Below are positions 41,313-48,950 of a stretch of DNA of 64,000 nt, in pieces; positions within the stretch are counted from its first letter, which is position 1; each line of letters begins with the position of its first letter. The translations under genes were made by a program, and so were the position numbers. The DNA is from JAPLCX01 sp964460305 (GTDB lineage Bacteria > Auribacterota > Tritonobacteria > UBA1439). Under the pieces are notes generated by a model, which was not told where the DNA came from, did no database searches, and worked only from the letters and a program-made list of their open reading frames with translations. The DNA is taken from assembly GCA_964460305.1 (NCBI GenBank), contig CAYWRA010000002.1, positions 3,571 through 67,570 of the forward strand, written 5' to 3'.

Positions 41313-42862
41313 TTGCCCCTGCACGCATCGCGATGCTGGACGAGCAGCGAATCGTCCAGGTATACCGGGTTCAGGCGCGCGGCCTTCTCATACGCCTCGA
41401 TCGCCCTGCCGTACTCCCCCCTGGCCTCATAGACCATGCCGATGCCTATATACACGTTGGCCGAGTAAACGGCGTCGCGGGTCAGGCCCATCGCCCGATT
41501 GAATTCCCGGAGCGCCTCGTCATACCTGCCGGTCATGCGGTAGACGTTTGCAAGATTGTTGCGGGCGGAGGGAAAATCAGATCTGAGATTCACCGCCTGC
41601 ATCAGCATCTCCTCCGCCTCCTCGTAACGGCCCCGTCGCATGTATACGATCCCAAGATTGTTGTAGGCATCGGCGCTTTCAGGGCTGTGTGCGATGACCG
41701 CCTCCCACAGCGTCGCGCTGTCACGCCAAACGGTATTCCGCGCCATCGTAAGGACGGCAAAAAGTGTGACGACCGCGCAGACAGCGGCAGCCCCCAGGCG
41801 GAAGCGAGGCCGCAGGAGACCCGCCGCCGCGGCGTGCCCGCAGAGGAGACAAAGGGCGGCGCTTGGGAGATAGAGATACCGGTCGGCCTTTATCATGTTC
41901 ACCGGGATGATCTGGAGCACGGGTATGAGCGATACCGCGCCCCAGAAAAAGCAGAATGAGAACAGTCCCTTGCCCCGGCGCCTCGCGACCGCCGCAATGC
42001 ACAGAGTAATTATCGCAACAAGCGGGAAAAGGCACCGGATCTCCGTCGCCCGGGAGGGTAACTCCACCAGATAGAGAGAGGAGAGGTCGACGGGAAGGAC
42101 AAGCATCCTGATGTAATCGCCCAGCACGACGCACATCGCGCGCATCGTGCCGTAGATGCTCCCGCCATGGTAGACAAAGCGCAAGTCTCTATGCGGATCC
42201 AGGAATATGGTGGCGATTGCGATGGGCAGAAGTGGCAGCGCGTAGGGGAACTTGTGCGGTATACTCCGCCCCAGGCCGATCCGCCGGCCATTACCGAGAA
42301 CGTCGTATAGGATGAGCGCCAGAGGGAGTGTGATCATCAACGGTTTGGAACAGATGGTACAGAGGTAGAAACAGACGCTCAGGGAGAATAGCCCTCCCCC
42401 CCGTCTCTCCCGGCTTCGGACGTATGCCAGGAACGAGAGGAGATAAAAGAGCATTCCCAGGCCGTCCTTTCTGCTCGAGAGCCAGGCGACCGATTCCGCG
42501 TGCAACGGGTGTACCGCAAAGAGCGCCGCTGCCGCAAGGGCCGCCTCCACCTTGCCTATCATCTCTCCGCAGAGGAGGAAAAAGACGAGCACGACGAGCG
42601 CATAGATGAGCAGATCGGTTATGTGATACCCCACCGGGTTGAGTCTCCAGAAGAGATAATCGAGGCTATGGGAGATCACCGGCAGGGGGGGATAGCTTAA
42701 GTGATAATTCTTGATGACGTGGGGGATGTCGAGCGTGCGGATGGCCTTGTTCCTGACGATGAGATGCTCATCGTCCCAATTGGTAAAATGATTGCCGAGA
42801 ATGTTGGCGTAGACCACCAGTACCAGGGCAATCAGGCATAAAATCGCTATCCATGTCCTCAC
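41258..42862 (-). CDS. TMTC-like membrane protein with C-terminal TPR repeats
   Basis: 534 residues. About ten N-terminal membrane helices; first loop YANILGNHFTNWDDEHLIVRN has the paired acidic residues of GT-C mannosyltransferases and SRKDGLGMLFYLLSFL is also a TMTC-type stretch. The C-terminal 150 residues are TPRs: SADAYNNLGIVYMRRGRYEEAEEM, PSARNNLANVYRMTGRYDEALREFNRAM and ANVYIGIGMVYEARGEYGRAIEAYEKAARLNP. TMTC proteins use lipid-linked sugars to O-mannosylate; bacterial versions are unassigned. The last codons come from repeat R3, which shows the end has been altered by the repeat. Confidence 0.75.
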   Translation of the reverse strand: MRTWIAILCLIALVLVVYANILGNHFTNWDDEHLIVRNKAIRTLDIPHVIKNYHLSYPPLPVISHSLDYLFWRLNPVGYHITDLLIYALVVLVFFLLCGEMIGKVEAALAAAALFAVHPLHAESVAWLSSRKDGLGMLFYLLSFLAYVRSRERRGGGLFSLSVCFYLCTICSKPLMITLPLALILYDVLGNGRRIGLGRSIPHKFPYALPLLPIAIATIFLDPHRDLRFVYHGGSIYGTMRAMCVVLGDYIRMLVLPVDLSSLYLVELPSRATEIRCLFPLVAIITLCIAAVARRRGKGLFSFCFFWGAVSLIPVLQIIPVNMIKADRYLYLPSAALCLLCGHAAAAGLLRPRFRLGAAAVCAVVTLFAVLTMARNTVWRDSATLWEAVIAHSPESADAYNNLGIVYMRRGRYEEAEEMLMQAVNLRSDFPSARNNLANVYRMTGRYDEALREFNRAMGLTRDAVYSANVYIGIGMVYEARGEYGRAIEAYEKAARLNPVYLDDSLLVQHRDACRGKIMTNTKAQMTNELQMTK

Positions 42863-42912
42863 GGGCCTATGATCCTACCTGCTCTATGGTTGGCGTGACT
42901 TTGACAGGATAG

Positions 42913-42962
42913 CAAAAAGGGCCCCGCTATCATGACCAAATATTATGGCCACGATAGCGGGG
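42913..42962 (-). terminator. Terminator of the riboswitch-controlled propeller gene
   Basis: On the minus strand CCCCGCTATC pairs with GATAGCGGGG (10 bp, 21-base loop), followed by CCCTTTTTG. Confidence 0.75.
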
Positions 42963-43013
42963 GAAGGCTTCACGCCGCAGTCGCTGAATACCTGATGCAG
43001 GCGTCGGCGGTTT

Positions 43014-44354
43014 CTACTCGATGGCTATTTCGATGGAATCAAGCGCGAGCGCATTCGCCGGCGAGGGAGCGGTCCCCTCCGGCATGAGGCCCGCATAGAC
43101 CGTCCATGTCCCTGCCGGAACGTTCGCGGGCATGGACATATCGATAAGATCTTTCGTCACCGCCTGCTTCAAGCCGGGCACTCCCGCGACAAAAGCGCTG
43201 AGCCCCTTCACAAGCCCTTTCTGTGTGAGCGAGTAGACTACGCCAGGCCCCTTGAGTACGACGTAAGCGTCGAACGGCTGCGTGGTCGGCTGCACCGCAA
43301 CAGAGAGGACGAACCTATCGCCGGCGCCGAACGATGCGGCGTTTGCCACGATCCCGATCGCAGGCTGGACCGGGGCGATCTGGTATATGTCAGCCGGGGT
43401 CGGCCCTCCGAACTCATCTGCATAGGCCGCGGCGAGCTTCGCGGAAGTCCACGTGTCAGGCGCAAACGATTGCTCGCGCTTGTAGATCGCGAGGATGCTG
43501 AATCCGCCCGCGATGTCCGTGCTCAACGTGGCAAAACCCGTGAGGGGGGAGAGCCGGTATATCTTCCCGTGGTGATTGTCCGAGACATACAGGTCGCCGC
43601 TCGAATGCCAAGCCACGTCGACGCCCCCGTCAAGGATCGCGATCTGCTGGGCCTCTGAGGGAGTGAGCGCCGCGCCATGTGCGAGTGCGGACTCGAGATC
43701 CGTATGACCGAACTTGAACAGCGTGAACGCGCCCGTATCGGGGATGGGCCACGTGTCGGTATTGCGCAGATAGTAGAGGTTCCCTTCGTCGTCAACGTCT
43801 ATGCCGCCCGAATAGGTGTGATCGACCGATACCACCTCCGTGAGCGAGCGCGCCGCAACGTCGAGATAGTAGATCTTGTTGGTCGCGCCGGCCGGATTGG
43901 CGCTCACGTAGCAATGCGTCGAGTCGATGAACGCGAGGTCGTACGCGCCGTCGAAGCTGCCGGAAGCCGGGGTGAGCTCGGTTACGGCATACGGGCTGGA
44001 GAGATCCATGCGCCTCACCTTGTAGGTGGAGCTCTCGCCGAAAAGCGCAAACGAGCCGTCGGGGCTCACCTTCACGAACGCCCCCCATACGTTCCCGCCG
44101 AAGTCATACTTTTTCTCCACGCCGGCGGGGGCGCCGTCGTCATCGGCGTCGACTACTCCGATGTAGCTGTTCACGGCGCCGGTCGTATCCACGTACATCC
44201 CGATGATGTCGCCGTTCGGCAGATAATCGAAACCCCCGGCGAAATTCTGGCCGAGCGTCTCCGCCTCGTACCCCGAGGGCATCTGGATCGCCCCCTCGGT
44301 CATCGTCGCTGCCATTACGCACGCTAGTGCGCCGCCAATCAAACATCTTCTCAT
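43014..44354 (-). CDS. Exported beta-propeller protein under cobalamin riboswitch control
   Basis: 446 residues from ATG 44354, preceded by AGAGAGGAGAACGG; the frame is open earlier but this start gives a signal peptide (RRCLIGGALACVMAATMTEGA). Residues 30-310 repeat a blade pattern: FAGGFDYLPNGDIIGMYVDTT, GAFVKVSPDGSFALFGES, YDLAFIDSTHCYVSANPAG, YSGGIDVDDEGNLYYLRNT, VDVAWHSSGDLYVSDNHHGKIYRL. The C-terminal 120 residues (FGAGDRFVLSVAV, FDAYVVLKGPGVVYSL, VPAGTWTVYAGLMPEG) form a domain shared with the proteins at 44946 and 63248. The cobalamin riboswitch and terminator upstream make it a B12-repressed gene; a role in binding corrinoids at the surface is possible but unproven. Confidence 0.65.
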   Translation of the reverse strand: MRRCLIGGALACVMAATMTEGAIQMPSGYEAETLGQNFAGGFDYLPNGDIIGMYVDTTGAVNSYIGVVDADDDGAPAGVEKKYDFGGNVWGAFVKVSPDGSFALFGESSTYKVRRMDLSSPYAVTELTPASGSFDGAYDLAFIDSTHCYVSANPAGATNKIYYLDVAARSLTEVVSVDHTYSGGIDVDDEGNLYYLRNTDTWPIPDTGAFTLFKFGHTDLESALAHGAALTPSEAQQIAILDGGVDVAWHSSGDLYVSDNHHGKIYRLSPLTGFATLSTDIAGGFSILAIYKREQSFAPDTWTSAKLAAAYADEFGGPTPADIYQIAPVQPAIGIVANAASFGAGDRFVLSVAVQPTTQPFDAYVVLKGPGVVYSLTQKGLVKGLSAFVAGVPGLKQAVTKDLIDMSMPANVPAGTWTVYAGLMPEGTAPSPANALALDSIEIAIE

Positions 44355-44420
44355 TCCGTTCTCCTCTCTTTTCGTTTTTTCCAGGGTGTCTATGTGAACC
44401 CCGGAGCGGTCGGCCGCAGA

Positions 44421-44462
44421 CAACAAAAAAGCCAGCTCCTCAAGGTTTAAGAAGAACTGGCT
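44421..44462 (-). terminator. Riboswitch expression-platform terminator
   Basis: On the minus strand AGCCAGTTCTTC and GAGGAGCTGGCT pair over 12 bp (two or three G-U) with a 9-base loop, then TTTTTTGTTG. It lies between the aptamer and the gene start. Confidence 0.85.
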
Positions 44463-44502
44463 TCATCCATACCGGCTTCTCCCACCCCGAAGAAGATTCT
44501 CC

Positions 44503-44722
44503 CTGAGGTGTCCTGGCTTGTGGCATTAAATGATCAGCGGCCTTCCCAGAGCAGCGACCCTTCGATCCACTGATCCAGTGACCGGCTTACTACGGCAAAA
44601 AGTTTAAGGTATAAAGGAACCGGCTTTAAACTTTAACTTTAAGCTGTTTTTTCCGCCACTTACAGTTGCGGGGGCAGCAGCGGTTTTTCACCGCTTTCCC
44701 TCATAAGACGTATTTCAAAGAT
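44503..44722 (-). ncRNA. Cobalamin riboswitch aptamer
   Basis: Read on the minus strand it shows the class hallmarks in order: GAGGGAAAGCGGTGAAAAAC near the 5' end, then CTGCCCCCGCAACTGTAAGT (the conserved core GCCCCCGCAACTGT), a P6-P9 area with GGTCACTGG and GGGAAGGCCGC, and finally the B12 box region GCCACAAGCCAGGACACCTC. Together with the downstream terminator this is an OFF switch: B12 binding should favour termination. It controls the exported propeller at 43014-44354. Ends are approximate. Confidence 0.92.
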
Positions 44723-44729
44723 CGGCGCT

Positions 44730-44757
44730 ATTATACGCTCCCCCGGAGGGGTGTCAA
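44730..44757 (-). promoter_or_regulatory. Consensus sigma-70 promoter of the riboswitch transcript
   Basis: On the minus strand TTGACA, 16-bp spacer, TATAAT: both boxes perfect. It is followed by about 8 bp before the riboswitch leader. Confidence 0.85.
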
Positions 44758-44882
44758 ATGAATTATGCATAAAACATCAAAGTACGCGATAAACCGTAAC
44801 CCATAAGCCGTAAGTGCTTTGATCCTATAGCATAAGGCTTACAATTTAAGGCATTCAGCGCCCTCGATCTGCCCTCGCAACT

Positions 44883-44911
44883 TTGACAATCGTGTTCAAT
44901 AATGCTATACT
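44883..44911 (+). promoter_or_regulatory. Sigma-70 promoter of the papain-like protease gene
   Basis: TTGACA (44883-44888), 17-bp spacer, TATACT (44906-44911). It fixes the start codon at 44946 rather than further upstream. Confidence 0.75.
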
Positions 44912-44945
44912 TAATACGGCGGAGGGAGACAATCGGAGACGGCGT

Positions 44946-46376
44946 ATGCGACGCCTATTGAAACGTGTTTTTTACATCGCTGGGGTTCTTGGCCTGACGT
45001 TGATTCTGACCGCCGCCAAGGCGGAGGAGCGCCAGATTCTCGAATTCAAGAGCGACGACTCGCTCGAGGCAGTCAGGGCGAAGATCGCGAATAACGGCTA
45101 TAGTTTCGAAGTCGGGCATAACTGGGTCTTTGATATGCCCACCGAGATGAAGCGCGAGTTCTTCAGCCGCCACCGGGGTCAATTCCCCACTATTGTGTCA
45201 GACGCTACCGGACCGCTTGAGGAACACCTTGGGAAAGTCGATCTCCCATCGAGTTTCGATTGGAGGAACTATAACGGCCATTCATATATCGGCCCAATCA
45301 GAAACCAGGGCAATTGCGGATCTTGCTACGCCTTCGGCGCCTGCGCCGCGGCGGAGGGTGTATACAATGTAGCATTCGGCCTATACGATTCGAGTTGTGT
45401 GGATTTCTCCGAATCGTTCATCATCTGGTGCCTGGCAAGGCTTCCCGGTTATGGCGACCATTTTTACGGCTGCGACGGCGCAGACTACGACTACATGGAG
45501 CTTCAAGCGCTCACCACGGACGGCGTGTGCACCGAGAGCAGTTTTCCCTATACCACAAGCGATCCACAAACATGCACGCACTGGGGTGCCCCCCGCGCCA
45601 GCTTCTCGTCCTGGTACAGGGTTCCGTGTGGCGACATCGACGCGATAAAGACGGCGATAATGACCTATGGCGCGGTGGATGCCGCGGTATATTCAAGTAC
45701 TTCGGCCTTCACGGGGTACATGAGCGGTATTTACAATGATTCAAACAACACGTGTCAAACGGATCCCTGTTACTACGCGGACACGGACCATGCGATAGCG
45801 CTCGTGGGCTGGAATGACGCCGATGGCGGTTACTGGATACTGAGGAATTCCTGGGGCGCCAGCTGGGGCGAGAACGGTTATATGCGGATCCAGTACAACG
45901 CCGCTCACGTCGCGTGCGAAGTGGCATATCTCGCTGGGGCACAGCCTATGCCTACCCTCACACCAACGCCCATATCGACACCCACACCGACGCCGACGAT
46001 GAATATAGAATCGAGCCCGCTGACGGCGGGTCAGTATTTCACGCTGGACTTTTTGCTGACACAGCAGATACTCCAGTCGTTCGACTTTTACATGCTTGCC
46101 GATACGCCGTACGGCATATACACCATCTTCCCGAACGGATCGGTGAAAGCGGGAGTCAGACCGGTTTACTCCGGCGCCGACGGGTATCTGAACACGGTTA
46201 CAATGCTAATACGACCCGCAGTCGCCATCCCGGATTCGATGTACGGAAGCACGGTGACATTTTATGCCGCGGTCGTGCAAGCCGGCAAGCAGCCGGTCGT
46301 GAGAAGCCTCTCGGAAGTCGGGCCCGCGACCCCATATGTGATCCTGCTCTCCAAGGATGCTGAGGTAGTTAATTAG
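44946..46376 (+). CDS. Secreted papain-like (C1A) cysteine protease
   Basis: 476 residues. Signal peptide about residues 8-27. A short propeptide-like region precedes the mature part at LPSSFDWRNYNGHSYIGPIRNQGNCGSCYAF, which has the oxyanion Gln and nucleophile Cys of C1 peptidases. The catalytic His is in YADTDHAIALVGW and the Asn in WILRNSWGASWGENGYMRI. After a TPTPISTPTPTPT linker the last 110 residues (LTAGQYFTLDFLLTQ, FDFYMLADTPYGIYTIFPNG, VKAGVRPVY) form the domain also found at 43014 and 63248. GGAG 7 bases before ATG 44946, plus the promoter, fix the start. Likely surface-located or secreted degradative enzyme. Confidence 0.88.
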   Translation: MRRLLKRVFYIAGVLGLTLILTAAKAEERQILEFKSDDSLEAVRAKIANNGYSFEVGHNWVFDMPTEMKREFFSRHRGQFPTIVSDATGPLEEHLGKVDLPSSFDWRNYNGHSYIGPIRNQGNCGSCYAFGACAAAEGVYNVAFGLYDSSCVDFSESFIIWCLARLPGYGDHFYGCDGADYDYMELQALTTDGVCTESSFPYTTSDPQTCTHWGAPRASFSSWYRVPCGDIDAIKTAIMTYGAVDAAVYSSTSAFTGYMSGIYNDSNNTCQTDPCYYADTDHAIALVGWNDADGGYWILRNSWGASWGENGYMRIQYNAAHVACEVAYLAGAQPMPTLTPTPISTPTPTPTMNIESSPLTAGQYFTLDFLLTQQILQSFDFYMLADTPYGIYTIFPNGSVKAGVRPVYSGADGYLNTVTMLIRPAVAIPDSMYGSTVTFYAAVVQAGKQPVVRSLSEVGPATPYVILLSKDAEVVN

Positions 46377-46379
46377 CTG

Positions 46380-46505
46380 TAGGAAAATCCCAAATCCTCC
46401 GCCGAAGGCGGACAAACCCCCAATCCCAATATCGAGAATGCCAAATACCAAAATGACAAAACCTCATTGTGTTTTGCCATTTGACATTTGGTATTTGCCA
46501 TTGCG
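46380..46505. repeat. R4 then R3 repeat block
   Basis: GGAAAATCCCAAATCCTCCG and AAACCCCCAATCCCAATATC, then CCAAAATGACAAAACCTCAT facing TTTTGCCATTTGACATTTGG. Confidence 0.75.
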
Positions 46506-46508
46506 GTC

Positions 46509-46652
46509 TTACCAACGCACTACTTCGGTGAGCACATAGCGTTTGCAGTCGTCGAATTTTTGACGCACCGAGCTGCATCCGCTGACGGCAAGGAGGGATT
46601 GGATGAGGATCAAGATGAGCAGCAACGTCGGAACAGTTCTTCTCGTTTTCAC
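46509..46652 (-). CDS. Small lipoprotein
   Basis: 47 residues from GTG 46652 (GAGG 8 bases upstream). KTRR then a hydrophobic core TVPTLLLILILIQSLLAVSGC with lipobox LAVSGC, followed by a short polar tail (SSVRQKFDDCKRYVLTEVVRW). Entericidin-like size but no match by eye. Start at GTG gives a proper signal peptide; a longer frame to 46694 lacks this. Confidence 0.5.
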   Translation of the reverse strand: MKTRRTVPTLLLILILIQSLLAVSGCSSVRQKFDDCKRYVLTEVVRW

Positions 46653-46796
46653 GTTTTTAGCCTCTTGCCGAGAGTAGCAAAGGAGTTCCCTCAAGACAAT
46701 CCCGAAATGGCGGACGAATTTACCAGGAGTCGCGGAGAAGATTTTTTGCCGCGGATGGACGCTGATTATAGCTTACTGCTTACCACTGCTCTTGTT

Positions 46797-46905
46797 GGGA
46801 TTTTGGATTTGGGGGTTGCCTGCCCGCCCCAAAGGGGCCTCTTTCCCAAAGGGATCCCTTTGGGAAAGAGGCCGGTTGTCAGGCGGGGGATTTGGGATTT
46901 TCCAA
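46797..46905. repeat. Composite R4/R2 palindrome
   Basis: TGGGATTTTGGATTTGGGGG, then CCCGCCCCAAAGGGGCCTC, TTTCCCAAAGGGATCCCTTT, GGGAAAGAGGCC and finally GGGGGATTTGGGATTTTCC. The R2 core here is the most complete in the window. Confidence 0.8.
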
Positions 46906-46953
46906 TAATATTGCTTGTCATACCGGGGTAGTATACAATAAATTATTGCATAT

Positions 46954-47030
46954 TAGCCTGATCTATTCATCAACTTTGATCGGCCGATAAATACTTGCTG
47001 TAGCGCAAATAGTTAATCAAAATTGTCAGA
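46954..47030 (+). repeat. Dispersed repeat family R1, copy E (right end missing)
   Basis: TAGCCTGATCTATTCATCAA to AGTTAATCAAAATTGTCAG, ending 10 bp before the rhodanese start codon, so it forms that gene's leader. Confidence 0.88.
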
Positions 47031-47039
47031 GCCGCCCCA

Positions 47040-47612
47040 ATGCAAACAGACAACCATACGATATTCCGTATTCTAAGTGAAGCAGCCGCGGTGGTAGTCA
47101 TCGGTTTCCTCGTCGGTTTCGCCAACAACGCCCTTTCCTCGCGGAGTATCCCGATCGTCGGCAACTGGAACAAGGCCTACGGTGTGCCATCGCCGGGGGG
47201 GGCCAACGACGCCACGCGCGGAAACGTGGAGATCGGCGCGGAGGAGGCTCTGCGCTTCTTTCGGGAGAACGCCCTCTTTCTCGACGCCCGGCCGGCTGAA
47301 GCATACGCGGAGCGCCACGTCCGCGGCGCATACGCGCTCCCCGAAAACGGGGCAGCGGCCCGAATGGAAGAGGTCTTTGCGATGGCCGAGAGACACAAAA
47401 AGATCGTGGTCTATTGCCAGAGCATGGACTGCGACGAGGCCCATCTCCTAGCGGGGACGTTGCATGGAGCCGGCATCAAAGAGGTTTTTGTTTTTGCCGG
47501 GGGCTTGAAGGAATGGGAGGCGGCGGGTTATCCCATGGAGAGTTCCGTCACGACCCCGGCGCCGCCCGATCAGCCGGCCGCGCCCTCCGAGCCGTCAAGG
47601 GGGCTGCCGTGA
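47040..47612 (+). CDS. Membrane-anchored rhodanese-like protein
   Basis: 190 residues. One N-terminal membrane helix (EAAAVVVIGFLVGFANNAL, about residues 13-31), then a rhodanese domain: ALFLDARPAEAYAERHVRGAYALPE, active Cys in VVYCQSMDCDEAHLLAG and VFVFAGGLKEWEAAGYP. The last 25 residues are Pro-rich. The active loop CQSMDC is of the single-domain sulfurtransferase type. It is coupled to the MauE-like gene; together they may move reducing equivalents or sulfur at the membrane. Confidence 0.85.
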   Translation: MQTDNHTIFRILSEAAAVVVIGFLVGFANNALSSRSIPIVGNWNKAYGVPSPGGANDATRGNVEIGAEEALRFFRENALFLDARPAEAYAERHVRGAYALPENGAAARMEEVFAMAERHKKIVVYCQSMDCDEAHLLAGTLHGAGIKEVFVFAGGLKEWEAAGYPMESSVTTPAPPDQPAAPSEPSRGLP

Positions 47613-48094
47613 AACACGGAAGAATGCAATTCATCCATCATTCGACGGTCCTGATCATGCGCCTGTTCCTCGGCGGGCTGTTCATCTACGCAAGCCTGCA
47701 CAAGCTGGGCGACCCGGCGTCGTTCGGCAAGATCATCTACGGGTATAAGATACTTCCATCCTGGGCGATCAACCTCCTTGCAATTACTCTTCCGGGCGTG
47801 GAGCTTGTCTCGGGCACACTTCTTGTCCTCGGCCTCTTCAGCAGGGGGGCGTCGTTTATCATCACGCTCAGCCTCGGCGTTTTTATCTGCGCGATCAGCT
47901 ACAACCTTTGGAGAGGGCTTGAGTTCGACTGCGGCTGTTTCTCCTTCGCGCATTCATCGCAGGGGGCCGCCGCCGATCTCCTGATCCGCGATCTCGTCCT
48001 CATCGCACTGAGTCTCCGGGTATTGCTCGCCAAGCGCTATCCCTGCTCGCTGGACTGGCTCTTCGGCCTCGAACGCGGGGGGGGGGCCTCGTAG
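47609..48094 (+). CDS. MauE/DoxX-family membrane protein
   Basis: 161 residues from GTG 47609, which overlaps the rhodanese stop (GTGA); ATG 47624 is an alternative. Four membrane helices: MRLFLGGLFIYASLHKLGDP, SWAINLLAITLPGVELVSGTLLVLGLF, GASFIITLSLGVFICAISYN and LLIRDLVLIALSLRVLL. The conserved CGCF motif is in LEFDCGCFSFAHS, as in MauE-like proteins that partner with thioredoxin- or rhodanese-type enzymes. Function unassigned; overlap with the rhodanese gene implies joint action. Confidence 0.82.
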   Translation: MKHGRMQFIHHSTVLIMRLFLGGLFIYASLHKLGDPASFGKIIYGYKILPSWAINLLAITLPGVELVSGTLLVLGLFSRGASFIITLSLGVFICAISYNLWRGLEFDCGCFSFAHSSQGAAADLLIRDLVLIALSLRVLLAKRYPCSLDWLFGLERGGGAS

Positions 48095-48544
48095 AGAAAC
48101 AGCCTAGCCTGCCATAGTCCCGGATTTTGCCTCGAAGAGATCGAGAAAAAAGGGACGGTTCTGGCCCCGCACCGACTAGTCTGGTGCGGAATGTTACAAT
48201 GTTGATTAACTATTTGCGCTACAGTAAATATTTATCGGCCGATCAAAGTTGATGAATAGATCAGGCTGGAGAGCCGACAGTTGTTTCTTGTTCCGCTTTC
48301 CCTCTCTTTTACTCTTTGTGAAAAATTATTCCTCCCCCAAAGGGCCCCTTTCGGGGCGCGGCAAACAACTTTCTCTCTGTGAATTCCTCTCCCAAGGGGG
48401 TCCCTTCTCGATATTGGGATTTCAGTTTGATCCCCTTGCCCATCACGTTGGAATAGTGTACAGTAGAATTATGGCGGGCACATTGATGCGCCGGGATAGC
48501 GTTATTAGGCAGAGGGCGAGGATTGCATCAAGGGAAGGAGGGTT
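48095..48544. other. Gene-free interval with R1 and R2 repeats
   Basis: Carries R1 copy F, the word CTCTTTTACTCTTTGTGAAA at about 48303, a GC palindrome at 48334-48360 and a candidate promoter TTGCCC-17-TACAGT at 48436-48464 for the next gene. No gene seen. Confidence 0.55.
48164..48267 (-). repeat. Dispersed repeat family R1, copy F (full length)
   Basis: Inverted. Begins with CCGCACCGACTAGTCTGGTG, ends TTGATGAATAGATCAGGC. Nearly identical to copy C. Confidence 0.9.
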
Positions 48545-48547
48545 ATG

Positions 48548-48850
48548 ATGAAAGAGTTTTTGAAGAAGGGGTTGCTCGTGGGGCTCGGTGCGGCGGAGTT
48601 CACGCGGGAGACGCTCGCGAAAACCATTGTAGAGCTCGAGAAGAAAGGCGAGGTCAGCAAGGACGAGGCCAAGAAAATCATGGCTTCGTTCTCGAAGGTT
48701 GCCCGGAAGAGGCGCAAGGAGCTTGAGACGGGCCTGGAAAAGGCATTCGCGTCGCTCCTCGGGAAAACCCGCATCGCCACCGCCGACAGGCTCGAAGAGG
48801 TCGAGAAGCGGCTTAAGAATCTGGAGAAAAAACTCAAGACCAAGAAATAA
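48548..48850 (+). CDS. Phasin-like coiled-coil protein
   Basis: About 100 residues (ATG 48548, or ATG 48545 one codon earlier). GGAAGGAGGG is the ribosome site. A helix-rich sequence: KKGLLVGLGAAEFTRETLAK, then VSKDEAKKIMASFSKVARKRRKELE and a C-terminal heptad coiled-coil (DRLEEVEKRLKNLEKKLKT). It resembles the PhaF/phasin family small proteins. It precedes the UbiB gene on the same strand, a pairing I have seen for such proteins; the R3 repeat separates them. Confidence 0.65.
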   Translation: MKEFLKKGLLVGLGAAEFTRETLAKTIVELEKKGEVSKDEAKKIMASFSKVARKRRKELETGLEKAFASLLGKTRIATADRLEEVEKRLKNLEKKLKTKK

Positions 48851-48942
48851 TGACAATGTCAAATGACAGATGACAAAACACAATGAGTTTTTGTCATCGG
48901 GGCATTTGTAATTCATTTGTCATTGGGTATTTGTCATTTATG
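48849..48942. repeat. Hyphenated palindrome, family R3
   Basis: AATGACAATGTCAAATGACA, AAACACAATGAGTTTTTGTC and CATTTGTAATTCATTTGTCA, between the phasin-like and ubiB genes. Confidence 0.85.
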
Positions 48943-48950
48943 CAACGGTG

